Shown: positions 28,868-41,479 of the stretch, piece after piece | Numbering within the stretch: the first letter of the stretch is position 1 | Layout of the letters: every line of letters begins with the position of its first letter | NCBI GenBank assembly: GCA_000499405.2 | Contig: HG738139.1 | Span: forward strand, 11,246,616-11,310,615 | DNA length: 64,000 nt | Reading direction: 5' to 3' | From: Onchocerca volvulus | Taxonomy: Eukaryota > Nematoda > Chromadorea > Rhabditida > Onchocercidae | The notes under the pieces: generated by a model | Told to the model about the DNA's origin: nothing | Databases searched by the model: none | What the model saw: the letters and a program-made list of their open reading frames with translations, nothing else | Made by a program: the position numbers and the translations under genes

Positions 28868-31800
28868 AATTTGTTTGCATCTCTGAGAAAAATGCCTTAA
28901 GGTATTTTCAGCATTATGTCCAAGTCTAGGCCGGCTTAGGCATAAACTTAGGCAGGACTAGACATAGGAGAAGCATTAGAAGCCTAGTCCAAAGAGATTA
29001 CATTAGCTTCCCTTCAAAGCTATTCTTCCTCATCTCTTCCATCATTTAAGTTAAATTGAAAAAGCAACCGGTACTTTGCTTCGGTTTTTTTTTTTCTCTC
29101 TCTTTCTTATCTTCTTTTCCCTTCTTCCCTCTCTTTTCCAAAAAAAAAAAAAAAAAGAAAGAAAGAGGAGGAAAGTCAATATTTTCATTCAATATTACTT
29201 GATGACAAATCTATGTCGAGAAAGCAAAGTATATAGTTTATAGTCTATATTATCATACAAAGAAATCATTGAATTAACTTTATTAGAGCAAGCAATCAAA
29301 TGAAAATCAGCCAAAGATCAAATTGAATTCAGAAAAGTAAATGAAGGAAAAAAAAAAATTTAATTCCGAAAATGGGAATGAAAAAAAAGGAAGGAAAAGA
29401 AGTGCTAGATAGGAAGATTTGCATTTTATAAACAACCATTCAATAATTTTGATTACTATTCGTTAAAAGATAAACAACAATATTTACTGTTAACAGATAA
29501 ACAACAATAATTATTGATAAACGATATTGTCAAAAAATTGAACTAAAAATCTTCAGTTAATAAAAAAAAAAGAGAAAAAACTATGATAATAATATGGTAT
29601 ATTTTTTTTCTGTCCATTTATTTTTTTATTACAATGCGTAGCATTATAAAATCAATCGCTAAATTGATATATTAATTATTTATTATACTCAATCAAATAT
29701 TTAATACAAAAAAAAAAAAGAAAAAAAAGAAACTGAATATTAGCTCAGAAAATTGAAATAAGTAATAAAGTGAAAATATTGGAAATTTATCCATTCTTGC
29801 AATATACTTAGAAAGCATTAAAATTGAATGCATAATTCATTGTAATTTCTGTTCAAATTATTATCAAAATTTAAATTTTTACTTCAGAAAAAAAATTAAA
29901 TACATCCATATCGTTTAATTTTAGCTTTCAGATTGAAAAACAATTCATCTGAAAGAAATTTTGGGTAATTTTGAAATTTACTTAAGCGTTAACATATTTC
30001 CCTATCCTAAATTAATGCATCCAAACAATCTTCAAATGTAGAAAGCTTATTTACAAAAAATTATTATAAGATGAGTGGATAAGTCTGTTATTATTGATTA
30101 GATAGATTAATAGATAGCAAAGAAAACCAATTTTATGTTCATAATTTTCGAACTTGCAAAATTACGATTCCGGTATTAAATTTGATTATAATGGCATAAT
30201 TTTGAATTTTGACTAATAAGAAATAATCTGAAAGAATGCCAACTTTTGGTATGGTAACAGAAATTTTTTTTATAAACAATTGAATCGGAAAGTTATAAAA
30301 ATCCTGCAAAAATTTGCAGAAAATGGTTTGTTTTCATCAATTTATGAATGATAAATGAGAAGACATAATCGTTATTTTTAATTTCTGAACAATATTTAAA
30401 AATTTCGGTCAATAAATATGTTATGAAACAATAAATTTTTGATAGTGCTTTTAATTAGAATAAAAAAAAAGTTTTTATTATAAAAATTGATTTGTAATAT
30501 TACTGTTATAATTTTTCAAACATATAATATGTTCTCATGAATTTCTACAAATAGAATGTTTAAAAAACATATTGATTGCTTATCAAATTTCTTATCAGAT
30601 TATCCATTATGTATTTTCCGGAATGTATAATCAGGGAAATATATAACGGATAATCTGATAAGAAATTTTGATAGAAGGCTTACATACATTTATCTGATTA
30701 TACATTAATGCGCACATCACGTAAACACGTCAAATAAATTAATTACAATGTCATTTTTTCCAATTTTAACGAAGATATCAAACGCAAACTGAATGAAAAT
30801 GCATTAGATATTTTTTCGAGAAACTAAGTTTAAGTAATTAATTATATAACTATTAATTATAAATATTAATAACTTAAACTAAGTAAGTGCCATGCAATAT
30901 CAAATAACTAGATTACTATATTCAACAAATTAAGGGGAAATTTTTAAATACTAAAAACAATTGACGAAAATTTCGAAAGTTGAATATATCTTCCTTAATA
31001 TAAACCGATAAATTATTCATTTCATCTTTATAGTTTGAAATTTCATCAATAGTTGTAATTATATTTATGATGATTTTAAGACAGAACAATAATCGATTTT
31101 CTTAGCAATATCCAATATAAATTTATCGGTATTATACAATATTGATGATTAAATAAGAATATATTTTGAGAATAGTCTATTGAAAAATTGTGCACTTTTG
31201 TAAATTTGCCCAATCTTAATTATTTCACAAGAATAAATTAATTTTACCTAAAAATTTTGGTCATTTTGAAAAGATGATAAAAATAAAATTGCGATTCATA
31301 TTTTGATAATGCTTGAAGAAAAACAATAGCGAAAAAAGATGAATTGCAAATTTTACGGTAAATCTAATAAGTTCATCAAAAAAATATGGTCTGAAATAAA
31401 ATATGGAAAAAATCAAAGTTAAGTGCAAGTCAATTTTTAAAAGAAAAAAATTTTTTTGAAACAAAATATAAGATTGTTGGATCACAATAAAGTGCTTATC
31501 ATATCTTTATTATCAAAATAAAGACAAACAACTTCGTTTAATTTTACCAATTTAAATATTTACGCAAATGTATACGCGTTACTACAACACTAAAAATTAT
31601 TTATTACAATTAATTAAGTTTGATTATATAAATGTGCAAAATTTGTTCATAATTCATATTTTTAACTCAAAAACACATAAATAAGAATCGAATCAATTCA
31701 GTTATATAAATATAATAATATATCTATTATCTATTGCACATATATTATTCCACAACAAAAATTGCATACTTTTTTTATAGACAATCGAAAAATTTTTGAA

Positions 31801-34001
31801 CTGGAAAAAAAAATGAAACGAGTTATGATTAGACAAGAATAGATTGGATATGAAATGTATCCGATATTGAACCGAATTTCTAATTAACTAATAGATAAAA
31901 TTGGATCAATCGATGAAATAATTTTTGTTCATAAATATAAGTTATGAATAAATGAAATATTGATCGAGATTAATTAATTAATTGGCTGTCAATCGATATT
32001 ATGATAATGGCAAAATTTGATTAGAGGTAATTGTTTTCTTATGTAAAGTAAGAAAACTTACCACGTGGATTATCGGTAATCTTCACTTCTTGTACTGTAA
32101 CTTTAGCAACATCAACGGGAGGATAAGGACAAACAGAATCGGGCAGTGGTGGCGTTGTTGACGGTTGTGCAGTTGCAGCAATACCTGTGGTACCGGAAAG
32201 AGCGGAAGAAACGGAAAAATCATGTTGGATCTGAGTGAGATGTGGAGGTACTGTTAACGGAAACGAAGGTGACTGAACCCGGAATGTGTTCTGCAGTAAT
32301 TGCTGATTCGGGATTTGTTCCACATAATTTGATGGTACCAAACCTGTTTGGCCATCCAATGCTTCACCATGATAAAATTGATCCTCATCCATTTCACCGT
32401 GTACCAGTATGTAGTCTCCGGCCTAAAATATGTTAAAGAATAAATGGGACAATAAGGACAATAATTAGTTTGCTTTTTCAATGTCATACTTAAATTAACA
32501 AAGTTTTGACAGGAAAGCTGAAAAATTGACAAATCTTTTTAGAAATTTACTAGAAGTATTGTTGATGAACTAAGGCTAACATGGAAGAAAGTTTGGTATT
32601 TAGTAAAAAGCTAATTTTATTCATTCCAATACAAATATTGTGAAAAAGAAATTGATTAACAAAAAACTGTAGCAAACATAAACAAAATATTATGATTTGC
32701 CTTCCAAAGATAAAAAACTTTAGAAAAGAATAATTCAATGGTAATCAGAGACTTCCTGTCAAATTTTATTTTTTTTTTTAAATCCAAATAATGTTAATAA
32801 TTAAATTAATAGAATAATTTTTAAAGTTAGATTCATCACTTTGATTCAGCGCAAATCGCTTTTATATCTCCTAATTTTATCGTGAATATATATCGATAGC
32901 ATTATAAGTTATCTGTGTAATTATACAAAATTTTAGCTCATTTATATCATTGCTTTTGGATTGGTTGAATAGCACATTTAAAAAAAAATTTGTGGAAGGA
33001 ATTTAAATTTCTTAGTTGAGCTTTAAAGCATCAACAAAAGTTTCGTCGGGAAGACATAACAGAATTATTTTGAAATAGAAGATTTTATGGTTAGTGTCAA
33101 CTAAATCGATTTCGTAACTTTAACAAATAACATTGGTCTTGCACTTTCAAAATTTCTTGATTTTTTATTAAGCAATCTATTTTCGATTCTTTCTTAGTTT
33201 GGCTTATAAATTTTACGAAATAACATTTTAGTACTTATACTAATCGTCTCTAAGAAAAAGATTTTCGAATTATTTAAAAACAAACAGGATAAAATTCTAT
33301 TGTTTTTCTATCATAACGATACTTAATCAAATAATATGAAAAGATTTTAGCAAAAAGAAATGACTGAATCCATTTATAATTCATTAAAAAAATCAAGAAA
33401 TTGTGTATTGTAGTCAATGGATAGAAATAAAGTAATGCAAATTGTGCATAATAAATATTTCAAAAATTGCTTCACTTTAAGTAGCGATATGATCTTGAAG
33501 CGCAGTATCAATGGAGAAGTAAAATTACACAGGTCTGTGTTGCGTCACACTTATAAACATCAGAAATCGTTGTCGCAATCTATTAGCATCAACAGCAAAA
33601 GTAAGCTAATCATCATCAAAAGAAGTACATACTTGAAGTGGTAATTCCAATTGCGGATTCTCATTCGGTGAATCACGTATCGGAATATACTGGAATAAAG
33701 CGCGGAACAAACGCGCAGTAGGCCTTCGACGTAATGCTAGCAACAAAGCATCTGATAAACTGGAATGTGTTTTGGTCGCAATTGAAAGAGGCTGGTTTAA
33801 CTGCACAGTTTGCAGTCGTTGTGGTTGATAACGATGTTGAGAATGATAAATGATAGATTTGGGATTTTTACTGGTATCTTGAGATGAGCTAGGTGAATTT
33901 TGCACTGTTAATAATGAAGCGGCAGAATGTTGTTGATGCTGATGATGGCGATTATGATGTGAATGCGGAACGGAACCGCTAGCTGTATACGCTAACGGCA
34001 T
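12688..34001 (-). CDS. rimb-1: RIM-binding protein (SH3, FN3 x3, SH3, SH3)
   Basis: Twenty exons join in phase to about 1,408 aa: 34001-33633, 32422-32062, 28032-27766, 27624-27476, 27200-27077, 26824-26648, 21423-21200, 20438-20249, 19745-19417, 18259-18099, 16881-16696, 16399-16303, 16201-15969, 15867-15613, 15499-15227, 14897-14670, 14109-14013, 13839-13537, 13082-12891 and 12699-12688. Domains: SH3-I about residues 97-160 ([16 protein letters not shown], then GLVPSNYVE); three FN3 from about 246 to 530; SH3-II about 846-910 ([16 protein letters not shown], then GLVPSNMV); SH3-III about 1215-1275 ([18 protein letters not shown], then GLVPSNFLH). This order is diagnostic of RIM-BP, a presynaptic scaffold binding PxxP motifs in RIM and calcium channels. 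The SH3-II/III linker is an Arg/Asp/Glu/Tyr-rich stretch of about 250 residues, and a poly-Q tract follows SH3-III. The last 4-codon exon is the least certain; otherwise the frame stops at 12,864. No N-terminal coiled coil was found upstream. Confidence 0.93.
14295..14610. repeat. Degenerate intronic tandem repeat
   Basis: At least five diverged copies of a GATGAGCTGCAYATTCTAAA-like core, at about 14,327, 14,408, 14,465, 14,508 and 14,586. They are separated by CCTAGG/AGCCTAG-type links. The array lies in the RIM-BP intron between exons 14109-14013 and 14897-14670. Confidence 0.7.
17302..17332. repeat. Long poly-T run in RIM-BP intron
   Basis: An uninterrupted T run of roughly 25 bases, one of many homopolymer runs in this window. 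It is followed by CT-rich sequence. Confidence 0.85.
28829..28864. repeat. (AT)n microsatellite
   Basis: An uninterrupted TATATA run in the 4-kb RIM-BP intron between exons 28032 and 32062. Around it (28,620-28,990) the sequence repeatedly uses AGGCCTAG/GCCTAG-type words. Confidence 0.85.
30582..30672. repeat. Foldback (inverted-repeat) element, MITE-like
   Basis: The left arm (30582-30605) begins ATCAAATTTCTTATCAGATT. The right arm (30648-30672) is its reverse complement with a single extra T. The inner 42-bp loop has a weaker second pairing (ATTATGTATTTTCC against GGGAAATATATAA). It sits inside a RIM-BP intron and does not touch an exon. Confidence 0.8.
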
Positions 34002-35881
34002 AATGCTTCGGCAACAATCCCATCAGTTGATACATAATAATCGAATTTCAAAAATACGAAGTGAAATTAATATTGCCCTAGAATAATCCGAAGTAAAAAT
34101 AATTAAAAAGGAAAATTGACGAAATATTCCTGAATTTCTGATATATTTCATCATACCAATAATAATTGATTACACAATTTCTAATCGGTTCAAACTGAAA
34201 TAACTTATAGCTAATGTGAGTAAAAATTGGAATAATTATTAATTATAAAAGAAATCATTGTCAATTGAGTTTCATCTTACTCTCTAGATTTCATTGAAAT
34301 AGCAAAACTAAAATTAACAACAACATGAAAAAGGGAAAAGAAAAAAATCATCAACTGATAGATTATTTGAAAAAATAATAATACTTGTTGGCATGACTGA
34401 AAACTACGAAGGAATGAAATGACAATCGATATTGCTAATATCACACATATTTCACGTTTCTCACTTTTCCATAAAGTACGTGAAATGTGAAATGTCATAG
34501 CGTTTTAAATTTCGATAAATCTGTCTTTCCTTGTTAACTGCTTAATATAGTAGAGTTTTAGTGAGCGATAGCAAAGTAAATTGTGCTAATTTATGGTGAG
34601 AAGATGTGTGTGTATGGTGGTGTGTTTGTCTGTCTCTGCATAAATATATGATGATGTTGGTGGTATTAAAAGAACAATCAGAACTCGAGTAGTTTTATCC
34701 CTCTTCCTGTTCTTCAACTTTTCGTCTCTTTTCTTATCTTACTTCAGGCTAGTTTCTTTATTGATGTAAACAGAGAGATGGATGATGGCCTAGTGGTCTA
34801 GCTTGGCTTTTTCAGAATTATGTTTCTAACTCTGACAAAAGCAAAGGAGAAAGAAGCCTAGATATGGTTAAAAGAAATGCGACAAGCATGCATGAATCCA
34901 TAGCTTAGGCTTAGTATGTATAAAACTAGTCTTCGAACCTTTCTCTTCTTTCTCTTCCCCTTCTTATCCTTCATCATTCCGAGAAATGATGATGGCCTTT
35001 TTTCTATAATATGGAACCTTTTTAGTAAATCGATTTTTCCCTTTTTCTCAATTCTCAGGTTTTAGGCTATGGATAATGAAAGAAGAAGATGAGGAGAAAG
35101 AGGACGTCAAAATCTTCATTCCATTCGTGCTATTCAAAAAAATCTCCTCAACAAATTACGTCAAATGGAAAAAACAACAAAAAAGAAGAAATAGTAGTAT
35201 AAATATAACATTAAATTAGCCATTATAAGCATTATTTCAAGAAATTCATATTTTCATAACATTCAATAAGCTAATTCAATGCATAAATATGAAAGAAAAA
35301 TTGACCTTTTCTTATTTATTTATCTTTAAAAAATTTCAAACAAAACTAAAAGAACTAATTTTTGTTCCTCGTCTCTCTTCCCATCAAAAAAAAAAAAAAA
35401 AAAAAAGAATATTGGCAATTGTGATAAATATTGTTGTTACTACTTTTTAGAAACAAATTACATGCTGCTTCAAATTATGCTATCAAATATATTTCTCTAT
35501 CTTTGCCATAAAAGTCCAGGTTAAAAAAATAAAAAAAAAAAAAAGGAAAAAAATAGCCATTTTAAGCATATAATTGTTCCATTATCAACACATTTCGTTC
35601 AGATCATTTTTACTGGATTTAATAGCAATTACCGGAATTGATCATAAATTCCTTGTTTACTATCTTTGCTTCTCCTCACATACTTCATTAAATTTTCCAC
35701 TGTGATATATTTGATGAAAAAAAAGCGCTAATTAATTGCTATTATCCATATAAATAAAAATGTAAATATTCGCTGTTCTAATTCATAAGTCTCCGAAAGT
35801 TCTTCACCGATTGCTTTGAAATTTTCATATAACATTACATTGGAATGGAGACTGTTAATATATATATATATATATATGTAT

Positions 35882-35912
<31 letters not shown>

Positions 35913-38900
35913 TTCATTCATTTATTTATTTACTTATTTATATATACTTAATTTCTTTTTACCTGTCACAAAATGTGATCAACCAGTCACAAAACACGCT
36001 TTTTTCGGATAATATTTCTCTATCTCTCTCTCTCAAGCATAAAGATGAACACGTTTGCTACCAAAACGCTTCGATTCACACAAAAAAAGTGAGGTCGACC
36101 AATCAAGATAGAGATTCAGATAAAAGGTGAAGCTCAAAAAGATCTAAAAGGACAGAATTTGGAGCTGGAATTCAAGATCGGAGTTTCGTACATTGATACA
36201 GCAACAGCAACAGTTCGGAGCTCAAAGCGATACAGCAATAGCAACAATCCAACAATTCAATTGAGTATTCACACGTGCAACGAGGAAAAAATAATCCAGT
36301 TATCAATTTGACTAGATATTCTCTGGTAACTGTTTGTTACGAAAAATTATTCTTCCACCAAACAATAAAATTTTTTCAACAGGATTCGTATGTCACACAA
36401 GATATAGAAAAACTTTTCCGACAATTACTGCTGACCTAATCGAATCACAGTAGCAAAAAGAAGCAATCCCCGACCTGATTAGGTTTTTTTTCTCCAATAT
36501 TTTCCGCTTAACCAGATTTGATAATAGCAACGCGTGTATAGAAAAAAAGTATAAAAAACATGTGCGTATTGGAAAGCAACGTTCCACCAAAATTTCTAAA
36601 CAATCGGTAAGAATTTTCGGAGATGTAAGATTTTGAACAAACGAAATTTATAACTTTATATGAACGTGACAACGCGTGGGTGATCACTTAGTTGTAAATA
36701 TGTTTACATTTTAACTACTTTTTCAAAGTCCCACGAAACTGATCATAACATTTATCTCATCATAAACAACTGGCAAAACAGATTGAAAAGATATTTACAT
36801 ATCTAAAATGATCAATACTATATAGATAATTATCCATTCGATAAATATCAGTTTCTTCTTTTTTTTTCTCATCAATAATTTAGCCCAAATTGTTCAAATT
36901 ATTTTTCCTTATAATTTCTTGTCATGAATTACTGCATATATATCAAATATCTTTTTATTCAAAATCATTCTTTAAAATAACCTTAGCAATATTAAGATAT
37001 TACTAATAATTTTTTGTCGTATTTTTAATTCAGTTATTACATTCATTCATCAAAACTTTTCTGCTGAAAGATTTATTCATTTTCAATTTTAGATGAATAA
37101 TTCAAATGTATCACACATGCATAATCGATAAATGTAATAGATCCGAGTAAATTCACTGATGTTTGTTGAGCAACATGAAAATTAATTTTCAAAAATTATA
37201 TAAATTTTTCACATTTTTGAACCAATCCTGAATAAATCTAGTCTTAGTAATCAAAAAATTACATACAATTTTATTTAAAATTGTCGAAAGAAAAATTTGC
37301 TGTTTATAAAAAGATAAACTCAGAAATCCTTCAAATATATCATTCATTTCTTTCGATCCCGACAAAATCATAACTGGAATATAAAGAGATTATTGGCATT
37401 AGACTATTTATTAATGGCATGAAAATTTTGAAAAACCGCTCTGCATGTACTAGTTTTTATTTTGAAGCGACAAAGTTTTGCTTTTAAATTTTTATACTTA
37501 CATCTCTTGTCAATGTTACAAAATTAATCATACCGGTTTCGAAATTATTCTGCTCCTAATATAAAGTTATTGGCTTGATACCGAATATTTTTATAAAATG
37601 ATTTAATGTAAATAAAATCATGATTTAATATAAATAAAATCATGAACTGAAAAAAAAAAAGAAAATAACCTCATTACGTGTTACCAATCTTAACTATTGA
37701 TTTGAGTATGCTGTACTCGAATATTCTCTCGCTATTTCCCGACTGCTATCTTTCCATTTCAAAACGGTAAGTGGATATTTGATGGCTGTTGAGAAAATGC
37801 AATTCATTCTGTAAAAGATGCAATCGGAAGTCGACGAGAAATCAAAATAATCTGATAACAACTTACAATTCGAAAATTATTTTGAAAATTTTTGCGCATC
37901 TAATAAAATGATTTTAATTACTACAGTTTCTACATGAATTTTATGAATCCATAAGAGTTGCTTGCTTGATAATTGTAATCAATTAGACTTAACTAAATTA
38001 AATAAAATTAAACTGGACGAGAAACTGATAAAGATGAATTAATAAGTCCAAGACTTCCATTTCAAAAATTCTGCTTCCAACTCTTTGTCATTTGTTACTG
38101 CCATATGGATCGTATCTGCTTCAACTTTCTTACTATCAAACATCACCATATATTATGCATCAAATTTAATCCCGTAATTATATAAACATAAAAGTCACTT
38201 TTCCCTGATTATTTTCTGCTCGATTGCAATGTCATCATCAAAATATGATTTGTTTCAATTTATAATTCTGCCATGCCATGTTTTATTTTCTATTACGTCT
38301 GCTATTTATTGTTACGATTTATCCACCTTTCTTCTAAGTCAAAATGCTTAGGGTAGCAAATTGATGTGGATTTATTCGCTTCACAATTAGCGACCATCTG
38401 TGGACCAATCTTTGTCCCAATAATCTTCGTTTTCAAAAACAATTATCCACATTATTCTGAAATTTGTACTTTTATTTTTTTTTTTATCTTTATAAAACCG
38501 AACTTACATAGCATTTCTTTATTTGCAATAGAATCTTTTACGGTCTTTTTAGCTCTCATTAAGTATTGCACATAATCAATATTAGTTACCAAGTATACAT
38601 TCCTATGTTAGGATTAAAACCTCTCTTAGGTAAATGAGTATATATAGAATTTTTGCCCATCTTCAGATCCATTTATAGAAATACCATTTCTAACCTACTG
38701 CCCTTTATGCTATCTATCAGATGTTATTTTTCGCAACAATATTTTCATTATTGATCAAAGGTAAACCAAATAAGTTTAACTAAATTTTTGATTCAAGTGA
38801 AGTGAATATGTGAGTTTAGCTAATTTTTTTGTACTCTCGTCGTTAATTTTAAAAAAAGCTCTATAGTATCTATTCTTCTGCAGAAATTGTGCTAATTCTC

Positions 38901-38939
38901 TTAATACCTACAGCCTCAAATAACTGATAGCCTAAAGTA
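34002..38939. other. Gene-poor 5-kb region upstream of RIM-BP
   Basis: 5' flank of the RIM-BP gene, presumably holding its promoter and perhaps upstream non-coding or N-terminal exons that I could not identify. A less AT-rich CAG/CAA patch at about 36,170-36,330 could be an untranslated exon. Long open frames here are simple-sequence or random frames without splice or codon support. Confidence 0.5.
35857..35945. repeat. (TA)n followed by (TTTA)n microsatellite
   Basis: A TA run followed by about 16 copies of TTTA with a few substitutions. It produces a spurious YLFIYLFI open frame. Confidence 0.9.
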
Positions 38940-39578
38940 TAACCTTTAACATATTGGGTAAAATCCATTAAGCTCCCTTATTAAACATAATTTGTGAATT
39001 TTAGCTAATATTTTAGCATCAACTAGTTTATGCTCACTTAATATATAAGGAAACGAAAATTTCGCTTTTCTTATTTCTTCCACTCGATTTTGTACAAAAG
39101 TTGGCAATAGTCGATAATGATTTTGTAACCCAGTGTAACGTACATTGACAAAAATTAAGTTATTCATATATTTTCGAGATCTAACTGTTTTACTATGAAT
39201 TGAACAACTCTTACTCCGATGAGTACTGCAAGTAGTTCCAAATGAGTATTAGCGTGTTTTTGATTGGTGCAATTCGTGATTTGACAAAAACCAAAAATGC
39301 TCTTTCCTTTTTGTTTTGCACATACACGATTGCTGAATATGCGGTAGATAATGCATTAATGAAGACATGAATTTGTATTTGGTTTGAGATAGTCGTTATG
39401 AATCGTTGTAACTCCTTTATATCTTTTGGCCACTCATTTTTGAACGTATTTCCATAATTTTTCATCTTGTTTACTTGTAGTTTGATCCCAATGGTATTCT
39501 TCTTCCATAAATGTTGAAGAAATAACTTTAATTGCATCATTATAGGAACAAAGAAATCCTAATAGACCGTACTAAGAG

Positions 39579-40354
39579 TGTTGTGGAATTTTTTTTGCTG
39601 GATCGGTAATCCGTGTGTGTGCGTGTGTTTGACGATCTAGTATGAAGCGAACTCGTATGACGCAAAGTAATATTTAAGGCGCGCTAGTGTGACACGACGT
39701 AGTGTTAGTATAATTTATTAATTACAAAAGCGAGAATAATAATAAGTAAAAATAAAAATAGAAAGAATGAAAACGCGTTGTCGAGTCGTAGGAACTGTCG
39801 AAGCTTGAAGAAGTGTGAAGGCTGAAGGCTGAAGACTGAAGACTGAGGAAGACGACTGACGACTGAAGAAGACTGAAGAAGACTGCATTTGTGAGCAATA
39901 TAGCTAGCTTATATAGCGATAAGAAGTGGGAGTGATTAAACAGAATTACAATTTTTTAGAGCTATTACAAAATTATTTCATGAGAAAATTCCTTTAGTAC
40001 ATAGATATGTTAAATGATAAAGGATGGATTACAATTTTTTTAAGCTGTTAAAAAATATAATACATTTTTTTCTTACAGCATTCCGATAAGCATGATTCGA
40101 CATGTTAAATGATTATAAGTTAGATAATGGATTTAACTTTTAACATGTTAACTGATTACAAATTAGATAACAGATTACACTTTCGTCATGGGAAAGTGTT
40201 AAAAATTAAAATGAATCATATTTTCTAGAAAGTTCTTACAAATATAATTTTATAATTAATTATAATTTTATAATTATCTTATATTTATAGTTTTTCAAAA
40301 TAAACATATGGAAAAGGCTTTGATTTTTATTTAGTATTCGCGATTTTCGCGACA
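39579..40354. mobile_element. Solo LTR, 776 bp, with 5-bp target duplication
   Basis: It begins TGTTGTGGAA and ends TTTTCGCGACA (TG...CA). It is flanked on both sides by AAGAG (39574-39578 and 40355-40359). Removing the element and one AAGAG makes the two halves of the BEL/Pao pol relic contiguous, at the conserved FDPLG region. A 5-bp duplication and this length fit an LTR of BEL/Pao or another LTR class. No internal coding region is present, as expected after LTR-LTR recombination. Confidence 0.85.
39800..39886. repeat. GAAGACTGA minisatellite inside the solo LTR
   Basis: Short imperfect repeats built from GAAG, ACTGA and GGCTGAA words. They are distinctly less AT-rich than the surroundings. 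Confidence 0.8.
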
Positions 40355-41479
40355 AAGAGATCGCAAATTGTAAAATGAAGTTTTTTGTTAATTTTTTTCC
40401 AATCCATGGTCTTCTTAGTGTTAACTGAATAATGTCCCAACTATGATACCAATTAATACCAAGGATTTTCTTAATTTGATTTCTAACTCGATCTTATTCC
40501 GGAATTTTTTCATTGAATTCCTGATCGTTTGAAAGAAATTCTCTTACATTTATTGAAGTTTCATTGAAGATAGATTTCATTTCTTCATATTTTCGCAGTG
40601 TTTCTTCTGTTTCTTTAGTTGACACTAAATATTGTCAGCATAAAGATTTTTTCTTATTTCGGGAACAATTTTACTTCCATGAGTTTCCAAGTGATAATTT
40701 AAAGTAGCTGACAATAAAAAGGAGGATGAAATTACTCCAAATGGAACTATTTTGAAACGATAACAACTCATCGTTTTCTTTTTTTATTGGATCTCGAATA
40801 TTCTTTAACCAAGGAAATCGAGTACAGTTTTTTTCACGAAAAATTTTAATGCCTAAGGTGAAGTAAGATATGTCTGAAAGTTTGACTAAAGTAGCCAAAT
40901 ACCAAAATCGGAAATTTCTTAGTAAAGTTAACGAAATCAATCTAATCGATTAAATCGAACACTTTCACGAAAAATATCCGAGCAATAATACGACATCGAA
41001 TTGTGAATCATCAAGGAAAAGATCTTACAGCTTGATTTCTGTGCTGATATGCTCGAAACAGTCATTTTGAAATGGTTAGATCTCATTCAACGGCAATTGC
41101 ATCATCAAAAAAAGAAGAAATGTGCGAAATGGTTGATGAATTAGAAGGTATCTTAAATTTAATAACGAGTGCAATAGAAGCTATCATTACTTTGAAATTT
41201 AATACTGATTGATTATGAAGTAGTCAAGCAGATAGCAGAGAGTCGTCTTCAAAAAAAGAAATGTCCCCCACTTATCATGCAAAAAAAAAAAAAAAAACTG
41301 CCTCAATTGCCATTTCCCAGATTTGCACTTTTTTTGCATTTTGTTCGAATTTTCTGATAAAAAAATTTTTATTTTGTCCATTTTGCTAAATATTACGTAT
41401 TCAGTGACGTGTTTTCTTAAGCAATAAGAATAATAAGAACAACAAAACAATAGCAATAGAAATTTGAATTTTTTTCTCT

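Larger units (their letters stand above)
38940..40965 (-). mobile_element. Decayed BEL/Pao LTR retrotransposon (pol fragment)
   Basis: Minus-strand pol remains with frameshifts and stops. From about 40,940 there are reverse-transcriptase pieces typical of the BEL/Pao clade: an FTLGIKIF block followed by RFPWL, then near 40,640 a YADN box in place of the usual YVDN. After an interruption (39,579-40,354) the continuation carries a LLGFL piece corresponding to FDPLG, a KLFLQ...LW block and the RNase H/A17-associated FINALSTAYSAIVY and VKSRIAPIK segments. A last fragment (39,167-38,946) has the FVQNRVEEIR-type motif. No intact protease, gag or integrase was seen. It is a relic without coding ability. 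Confidence 0.85.

Noticed and set aside
35816..36130. 104-aa plus frame with YLFI repeats
   Set aside because: Translation of a (TTTA)n microsatellite.
41072..41212. 46-aa plus-strand frame MVRSHSTAIASSKKEE...
   Set aside because: Lies at the edge of the BEL/Pao relic but on the opposite strand. It is helical and might be a gag scrap, but it is too short to call.
41199..41456. 85-aa minus frame directly downstream of the receptor-domain stop
   Set aside because: Examined as a possible M1/M4 exon. No PxR, PT or TM-loop signatures, and it is interrupted by poly-F from an A run.
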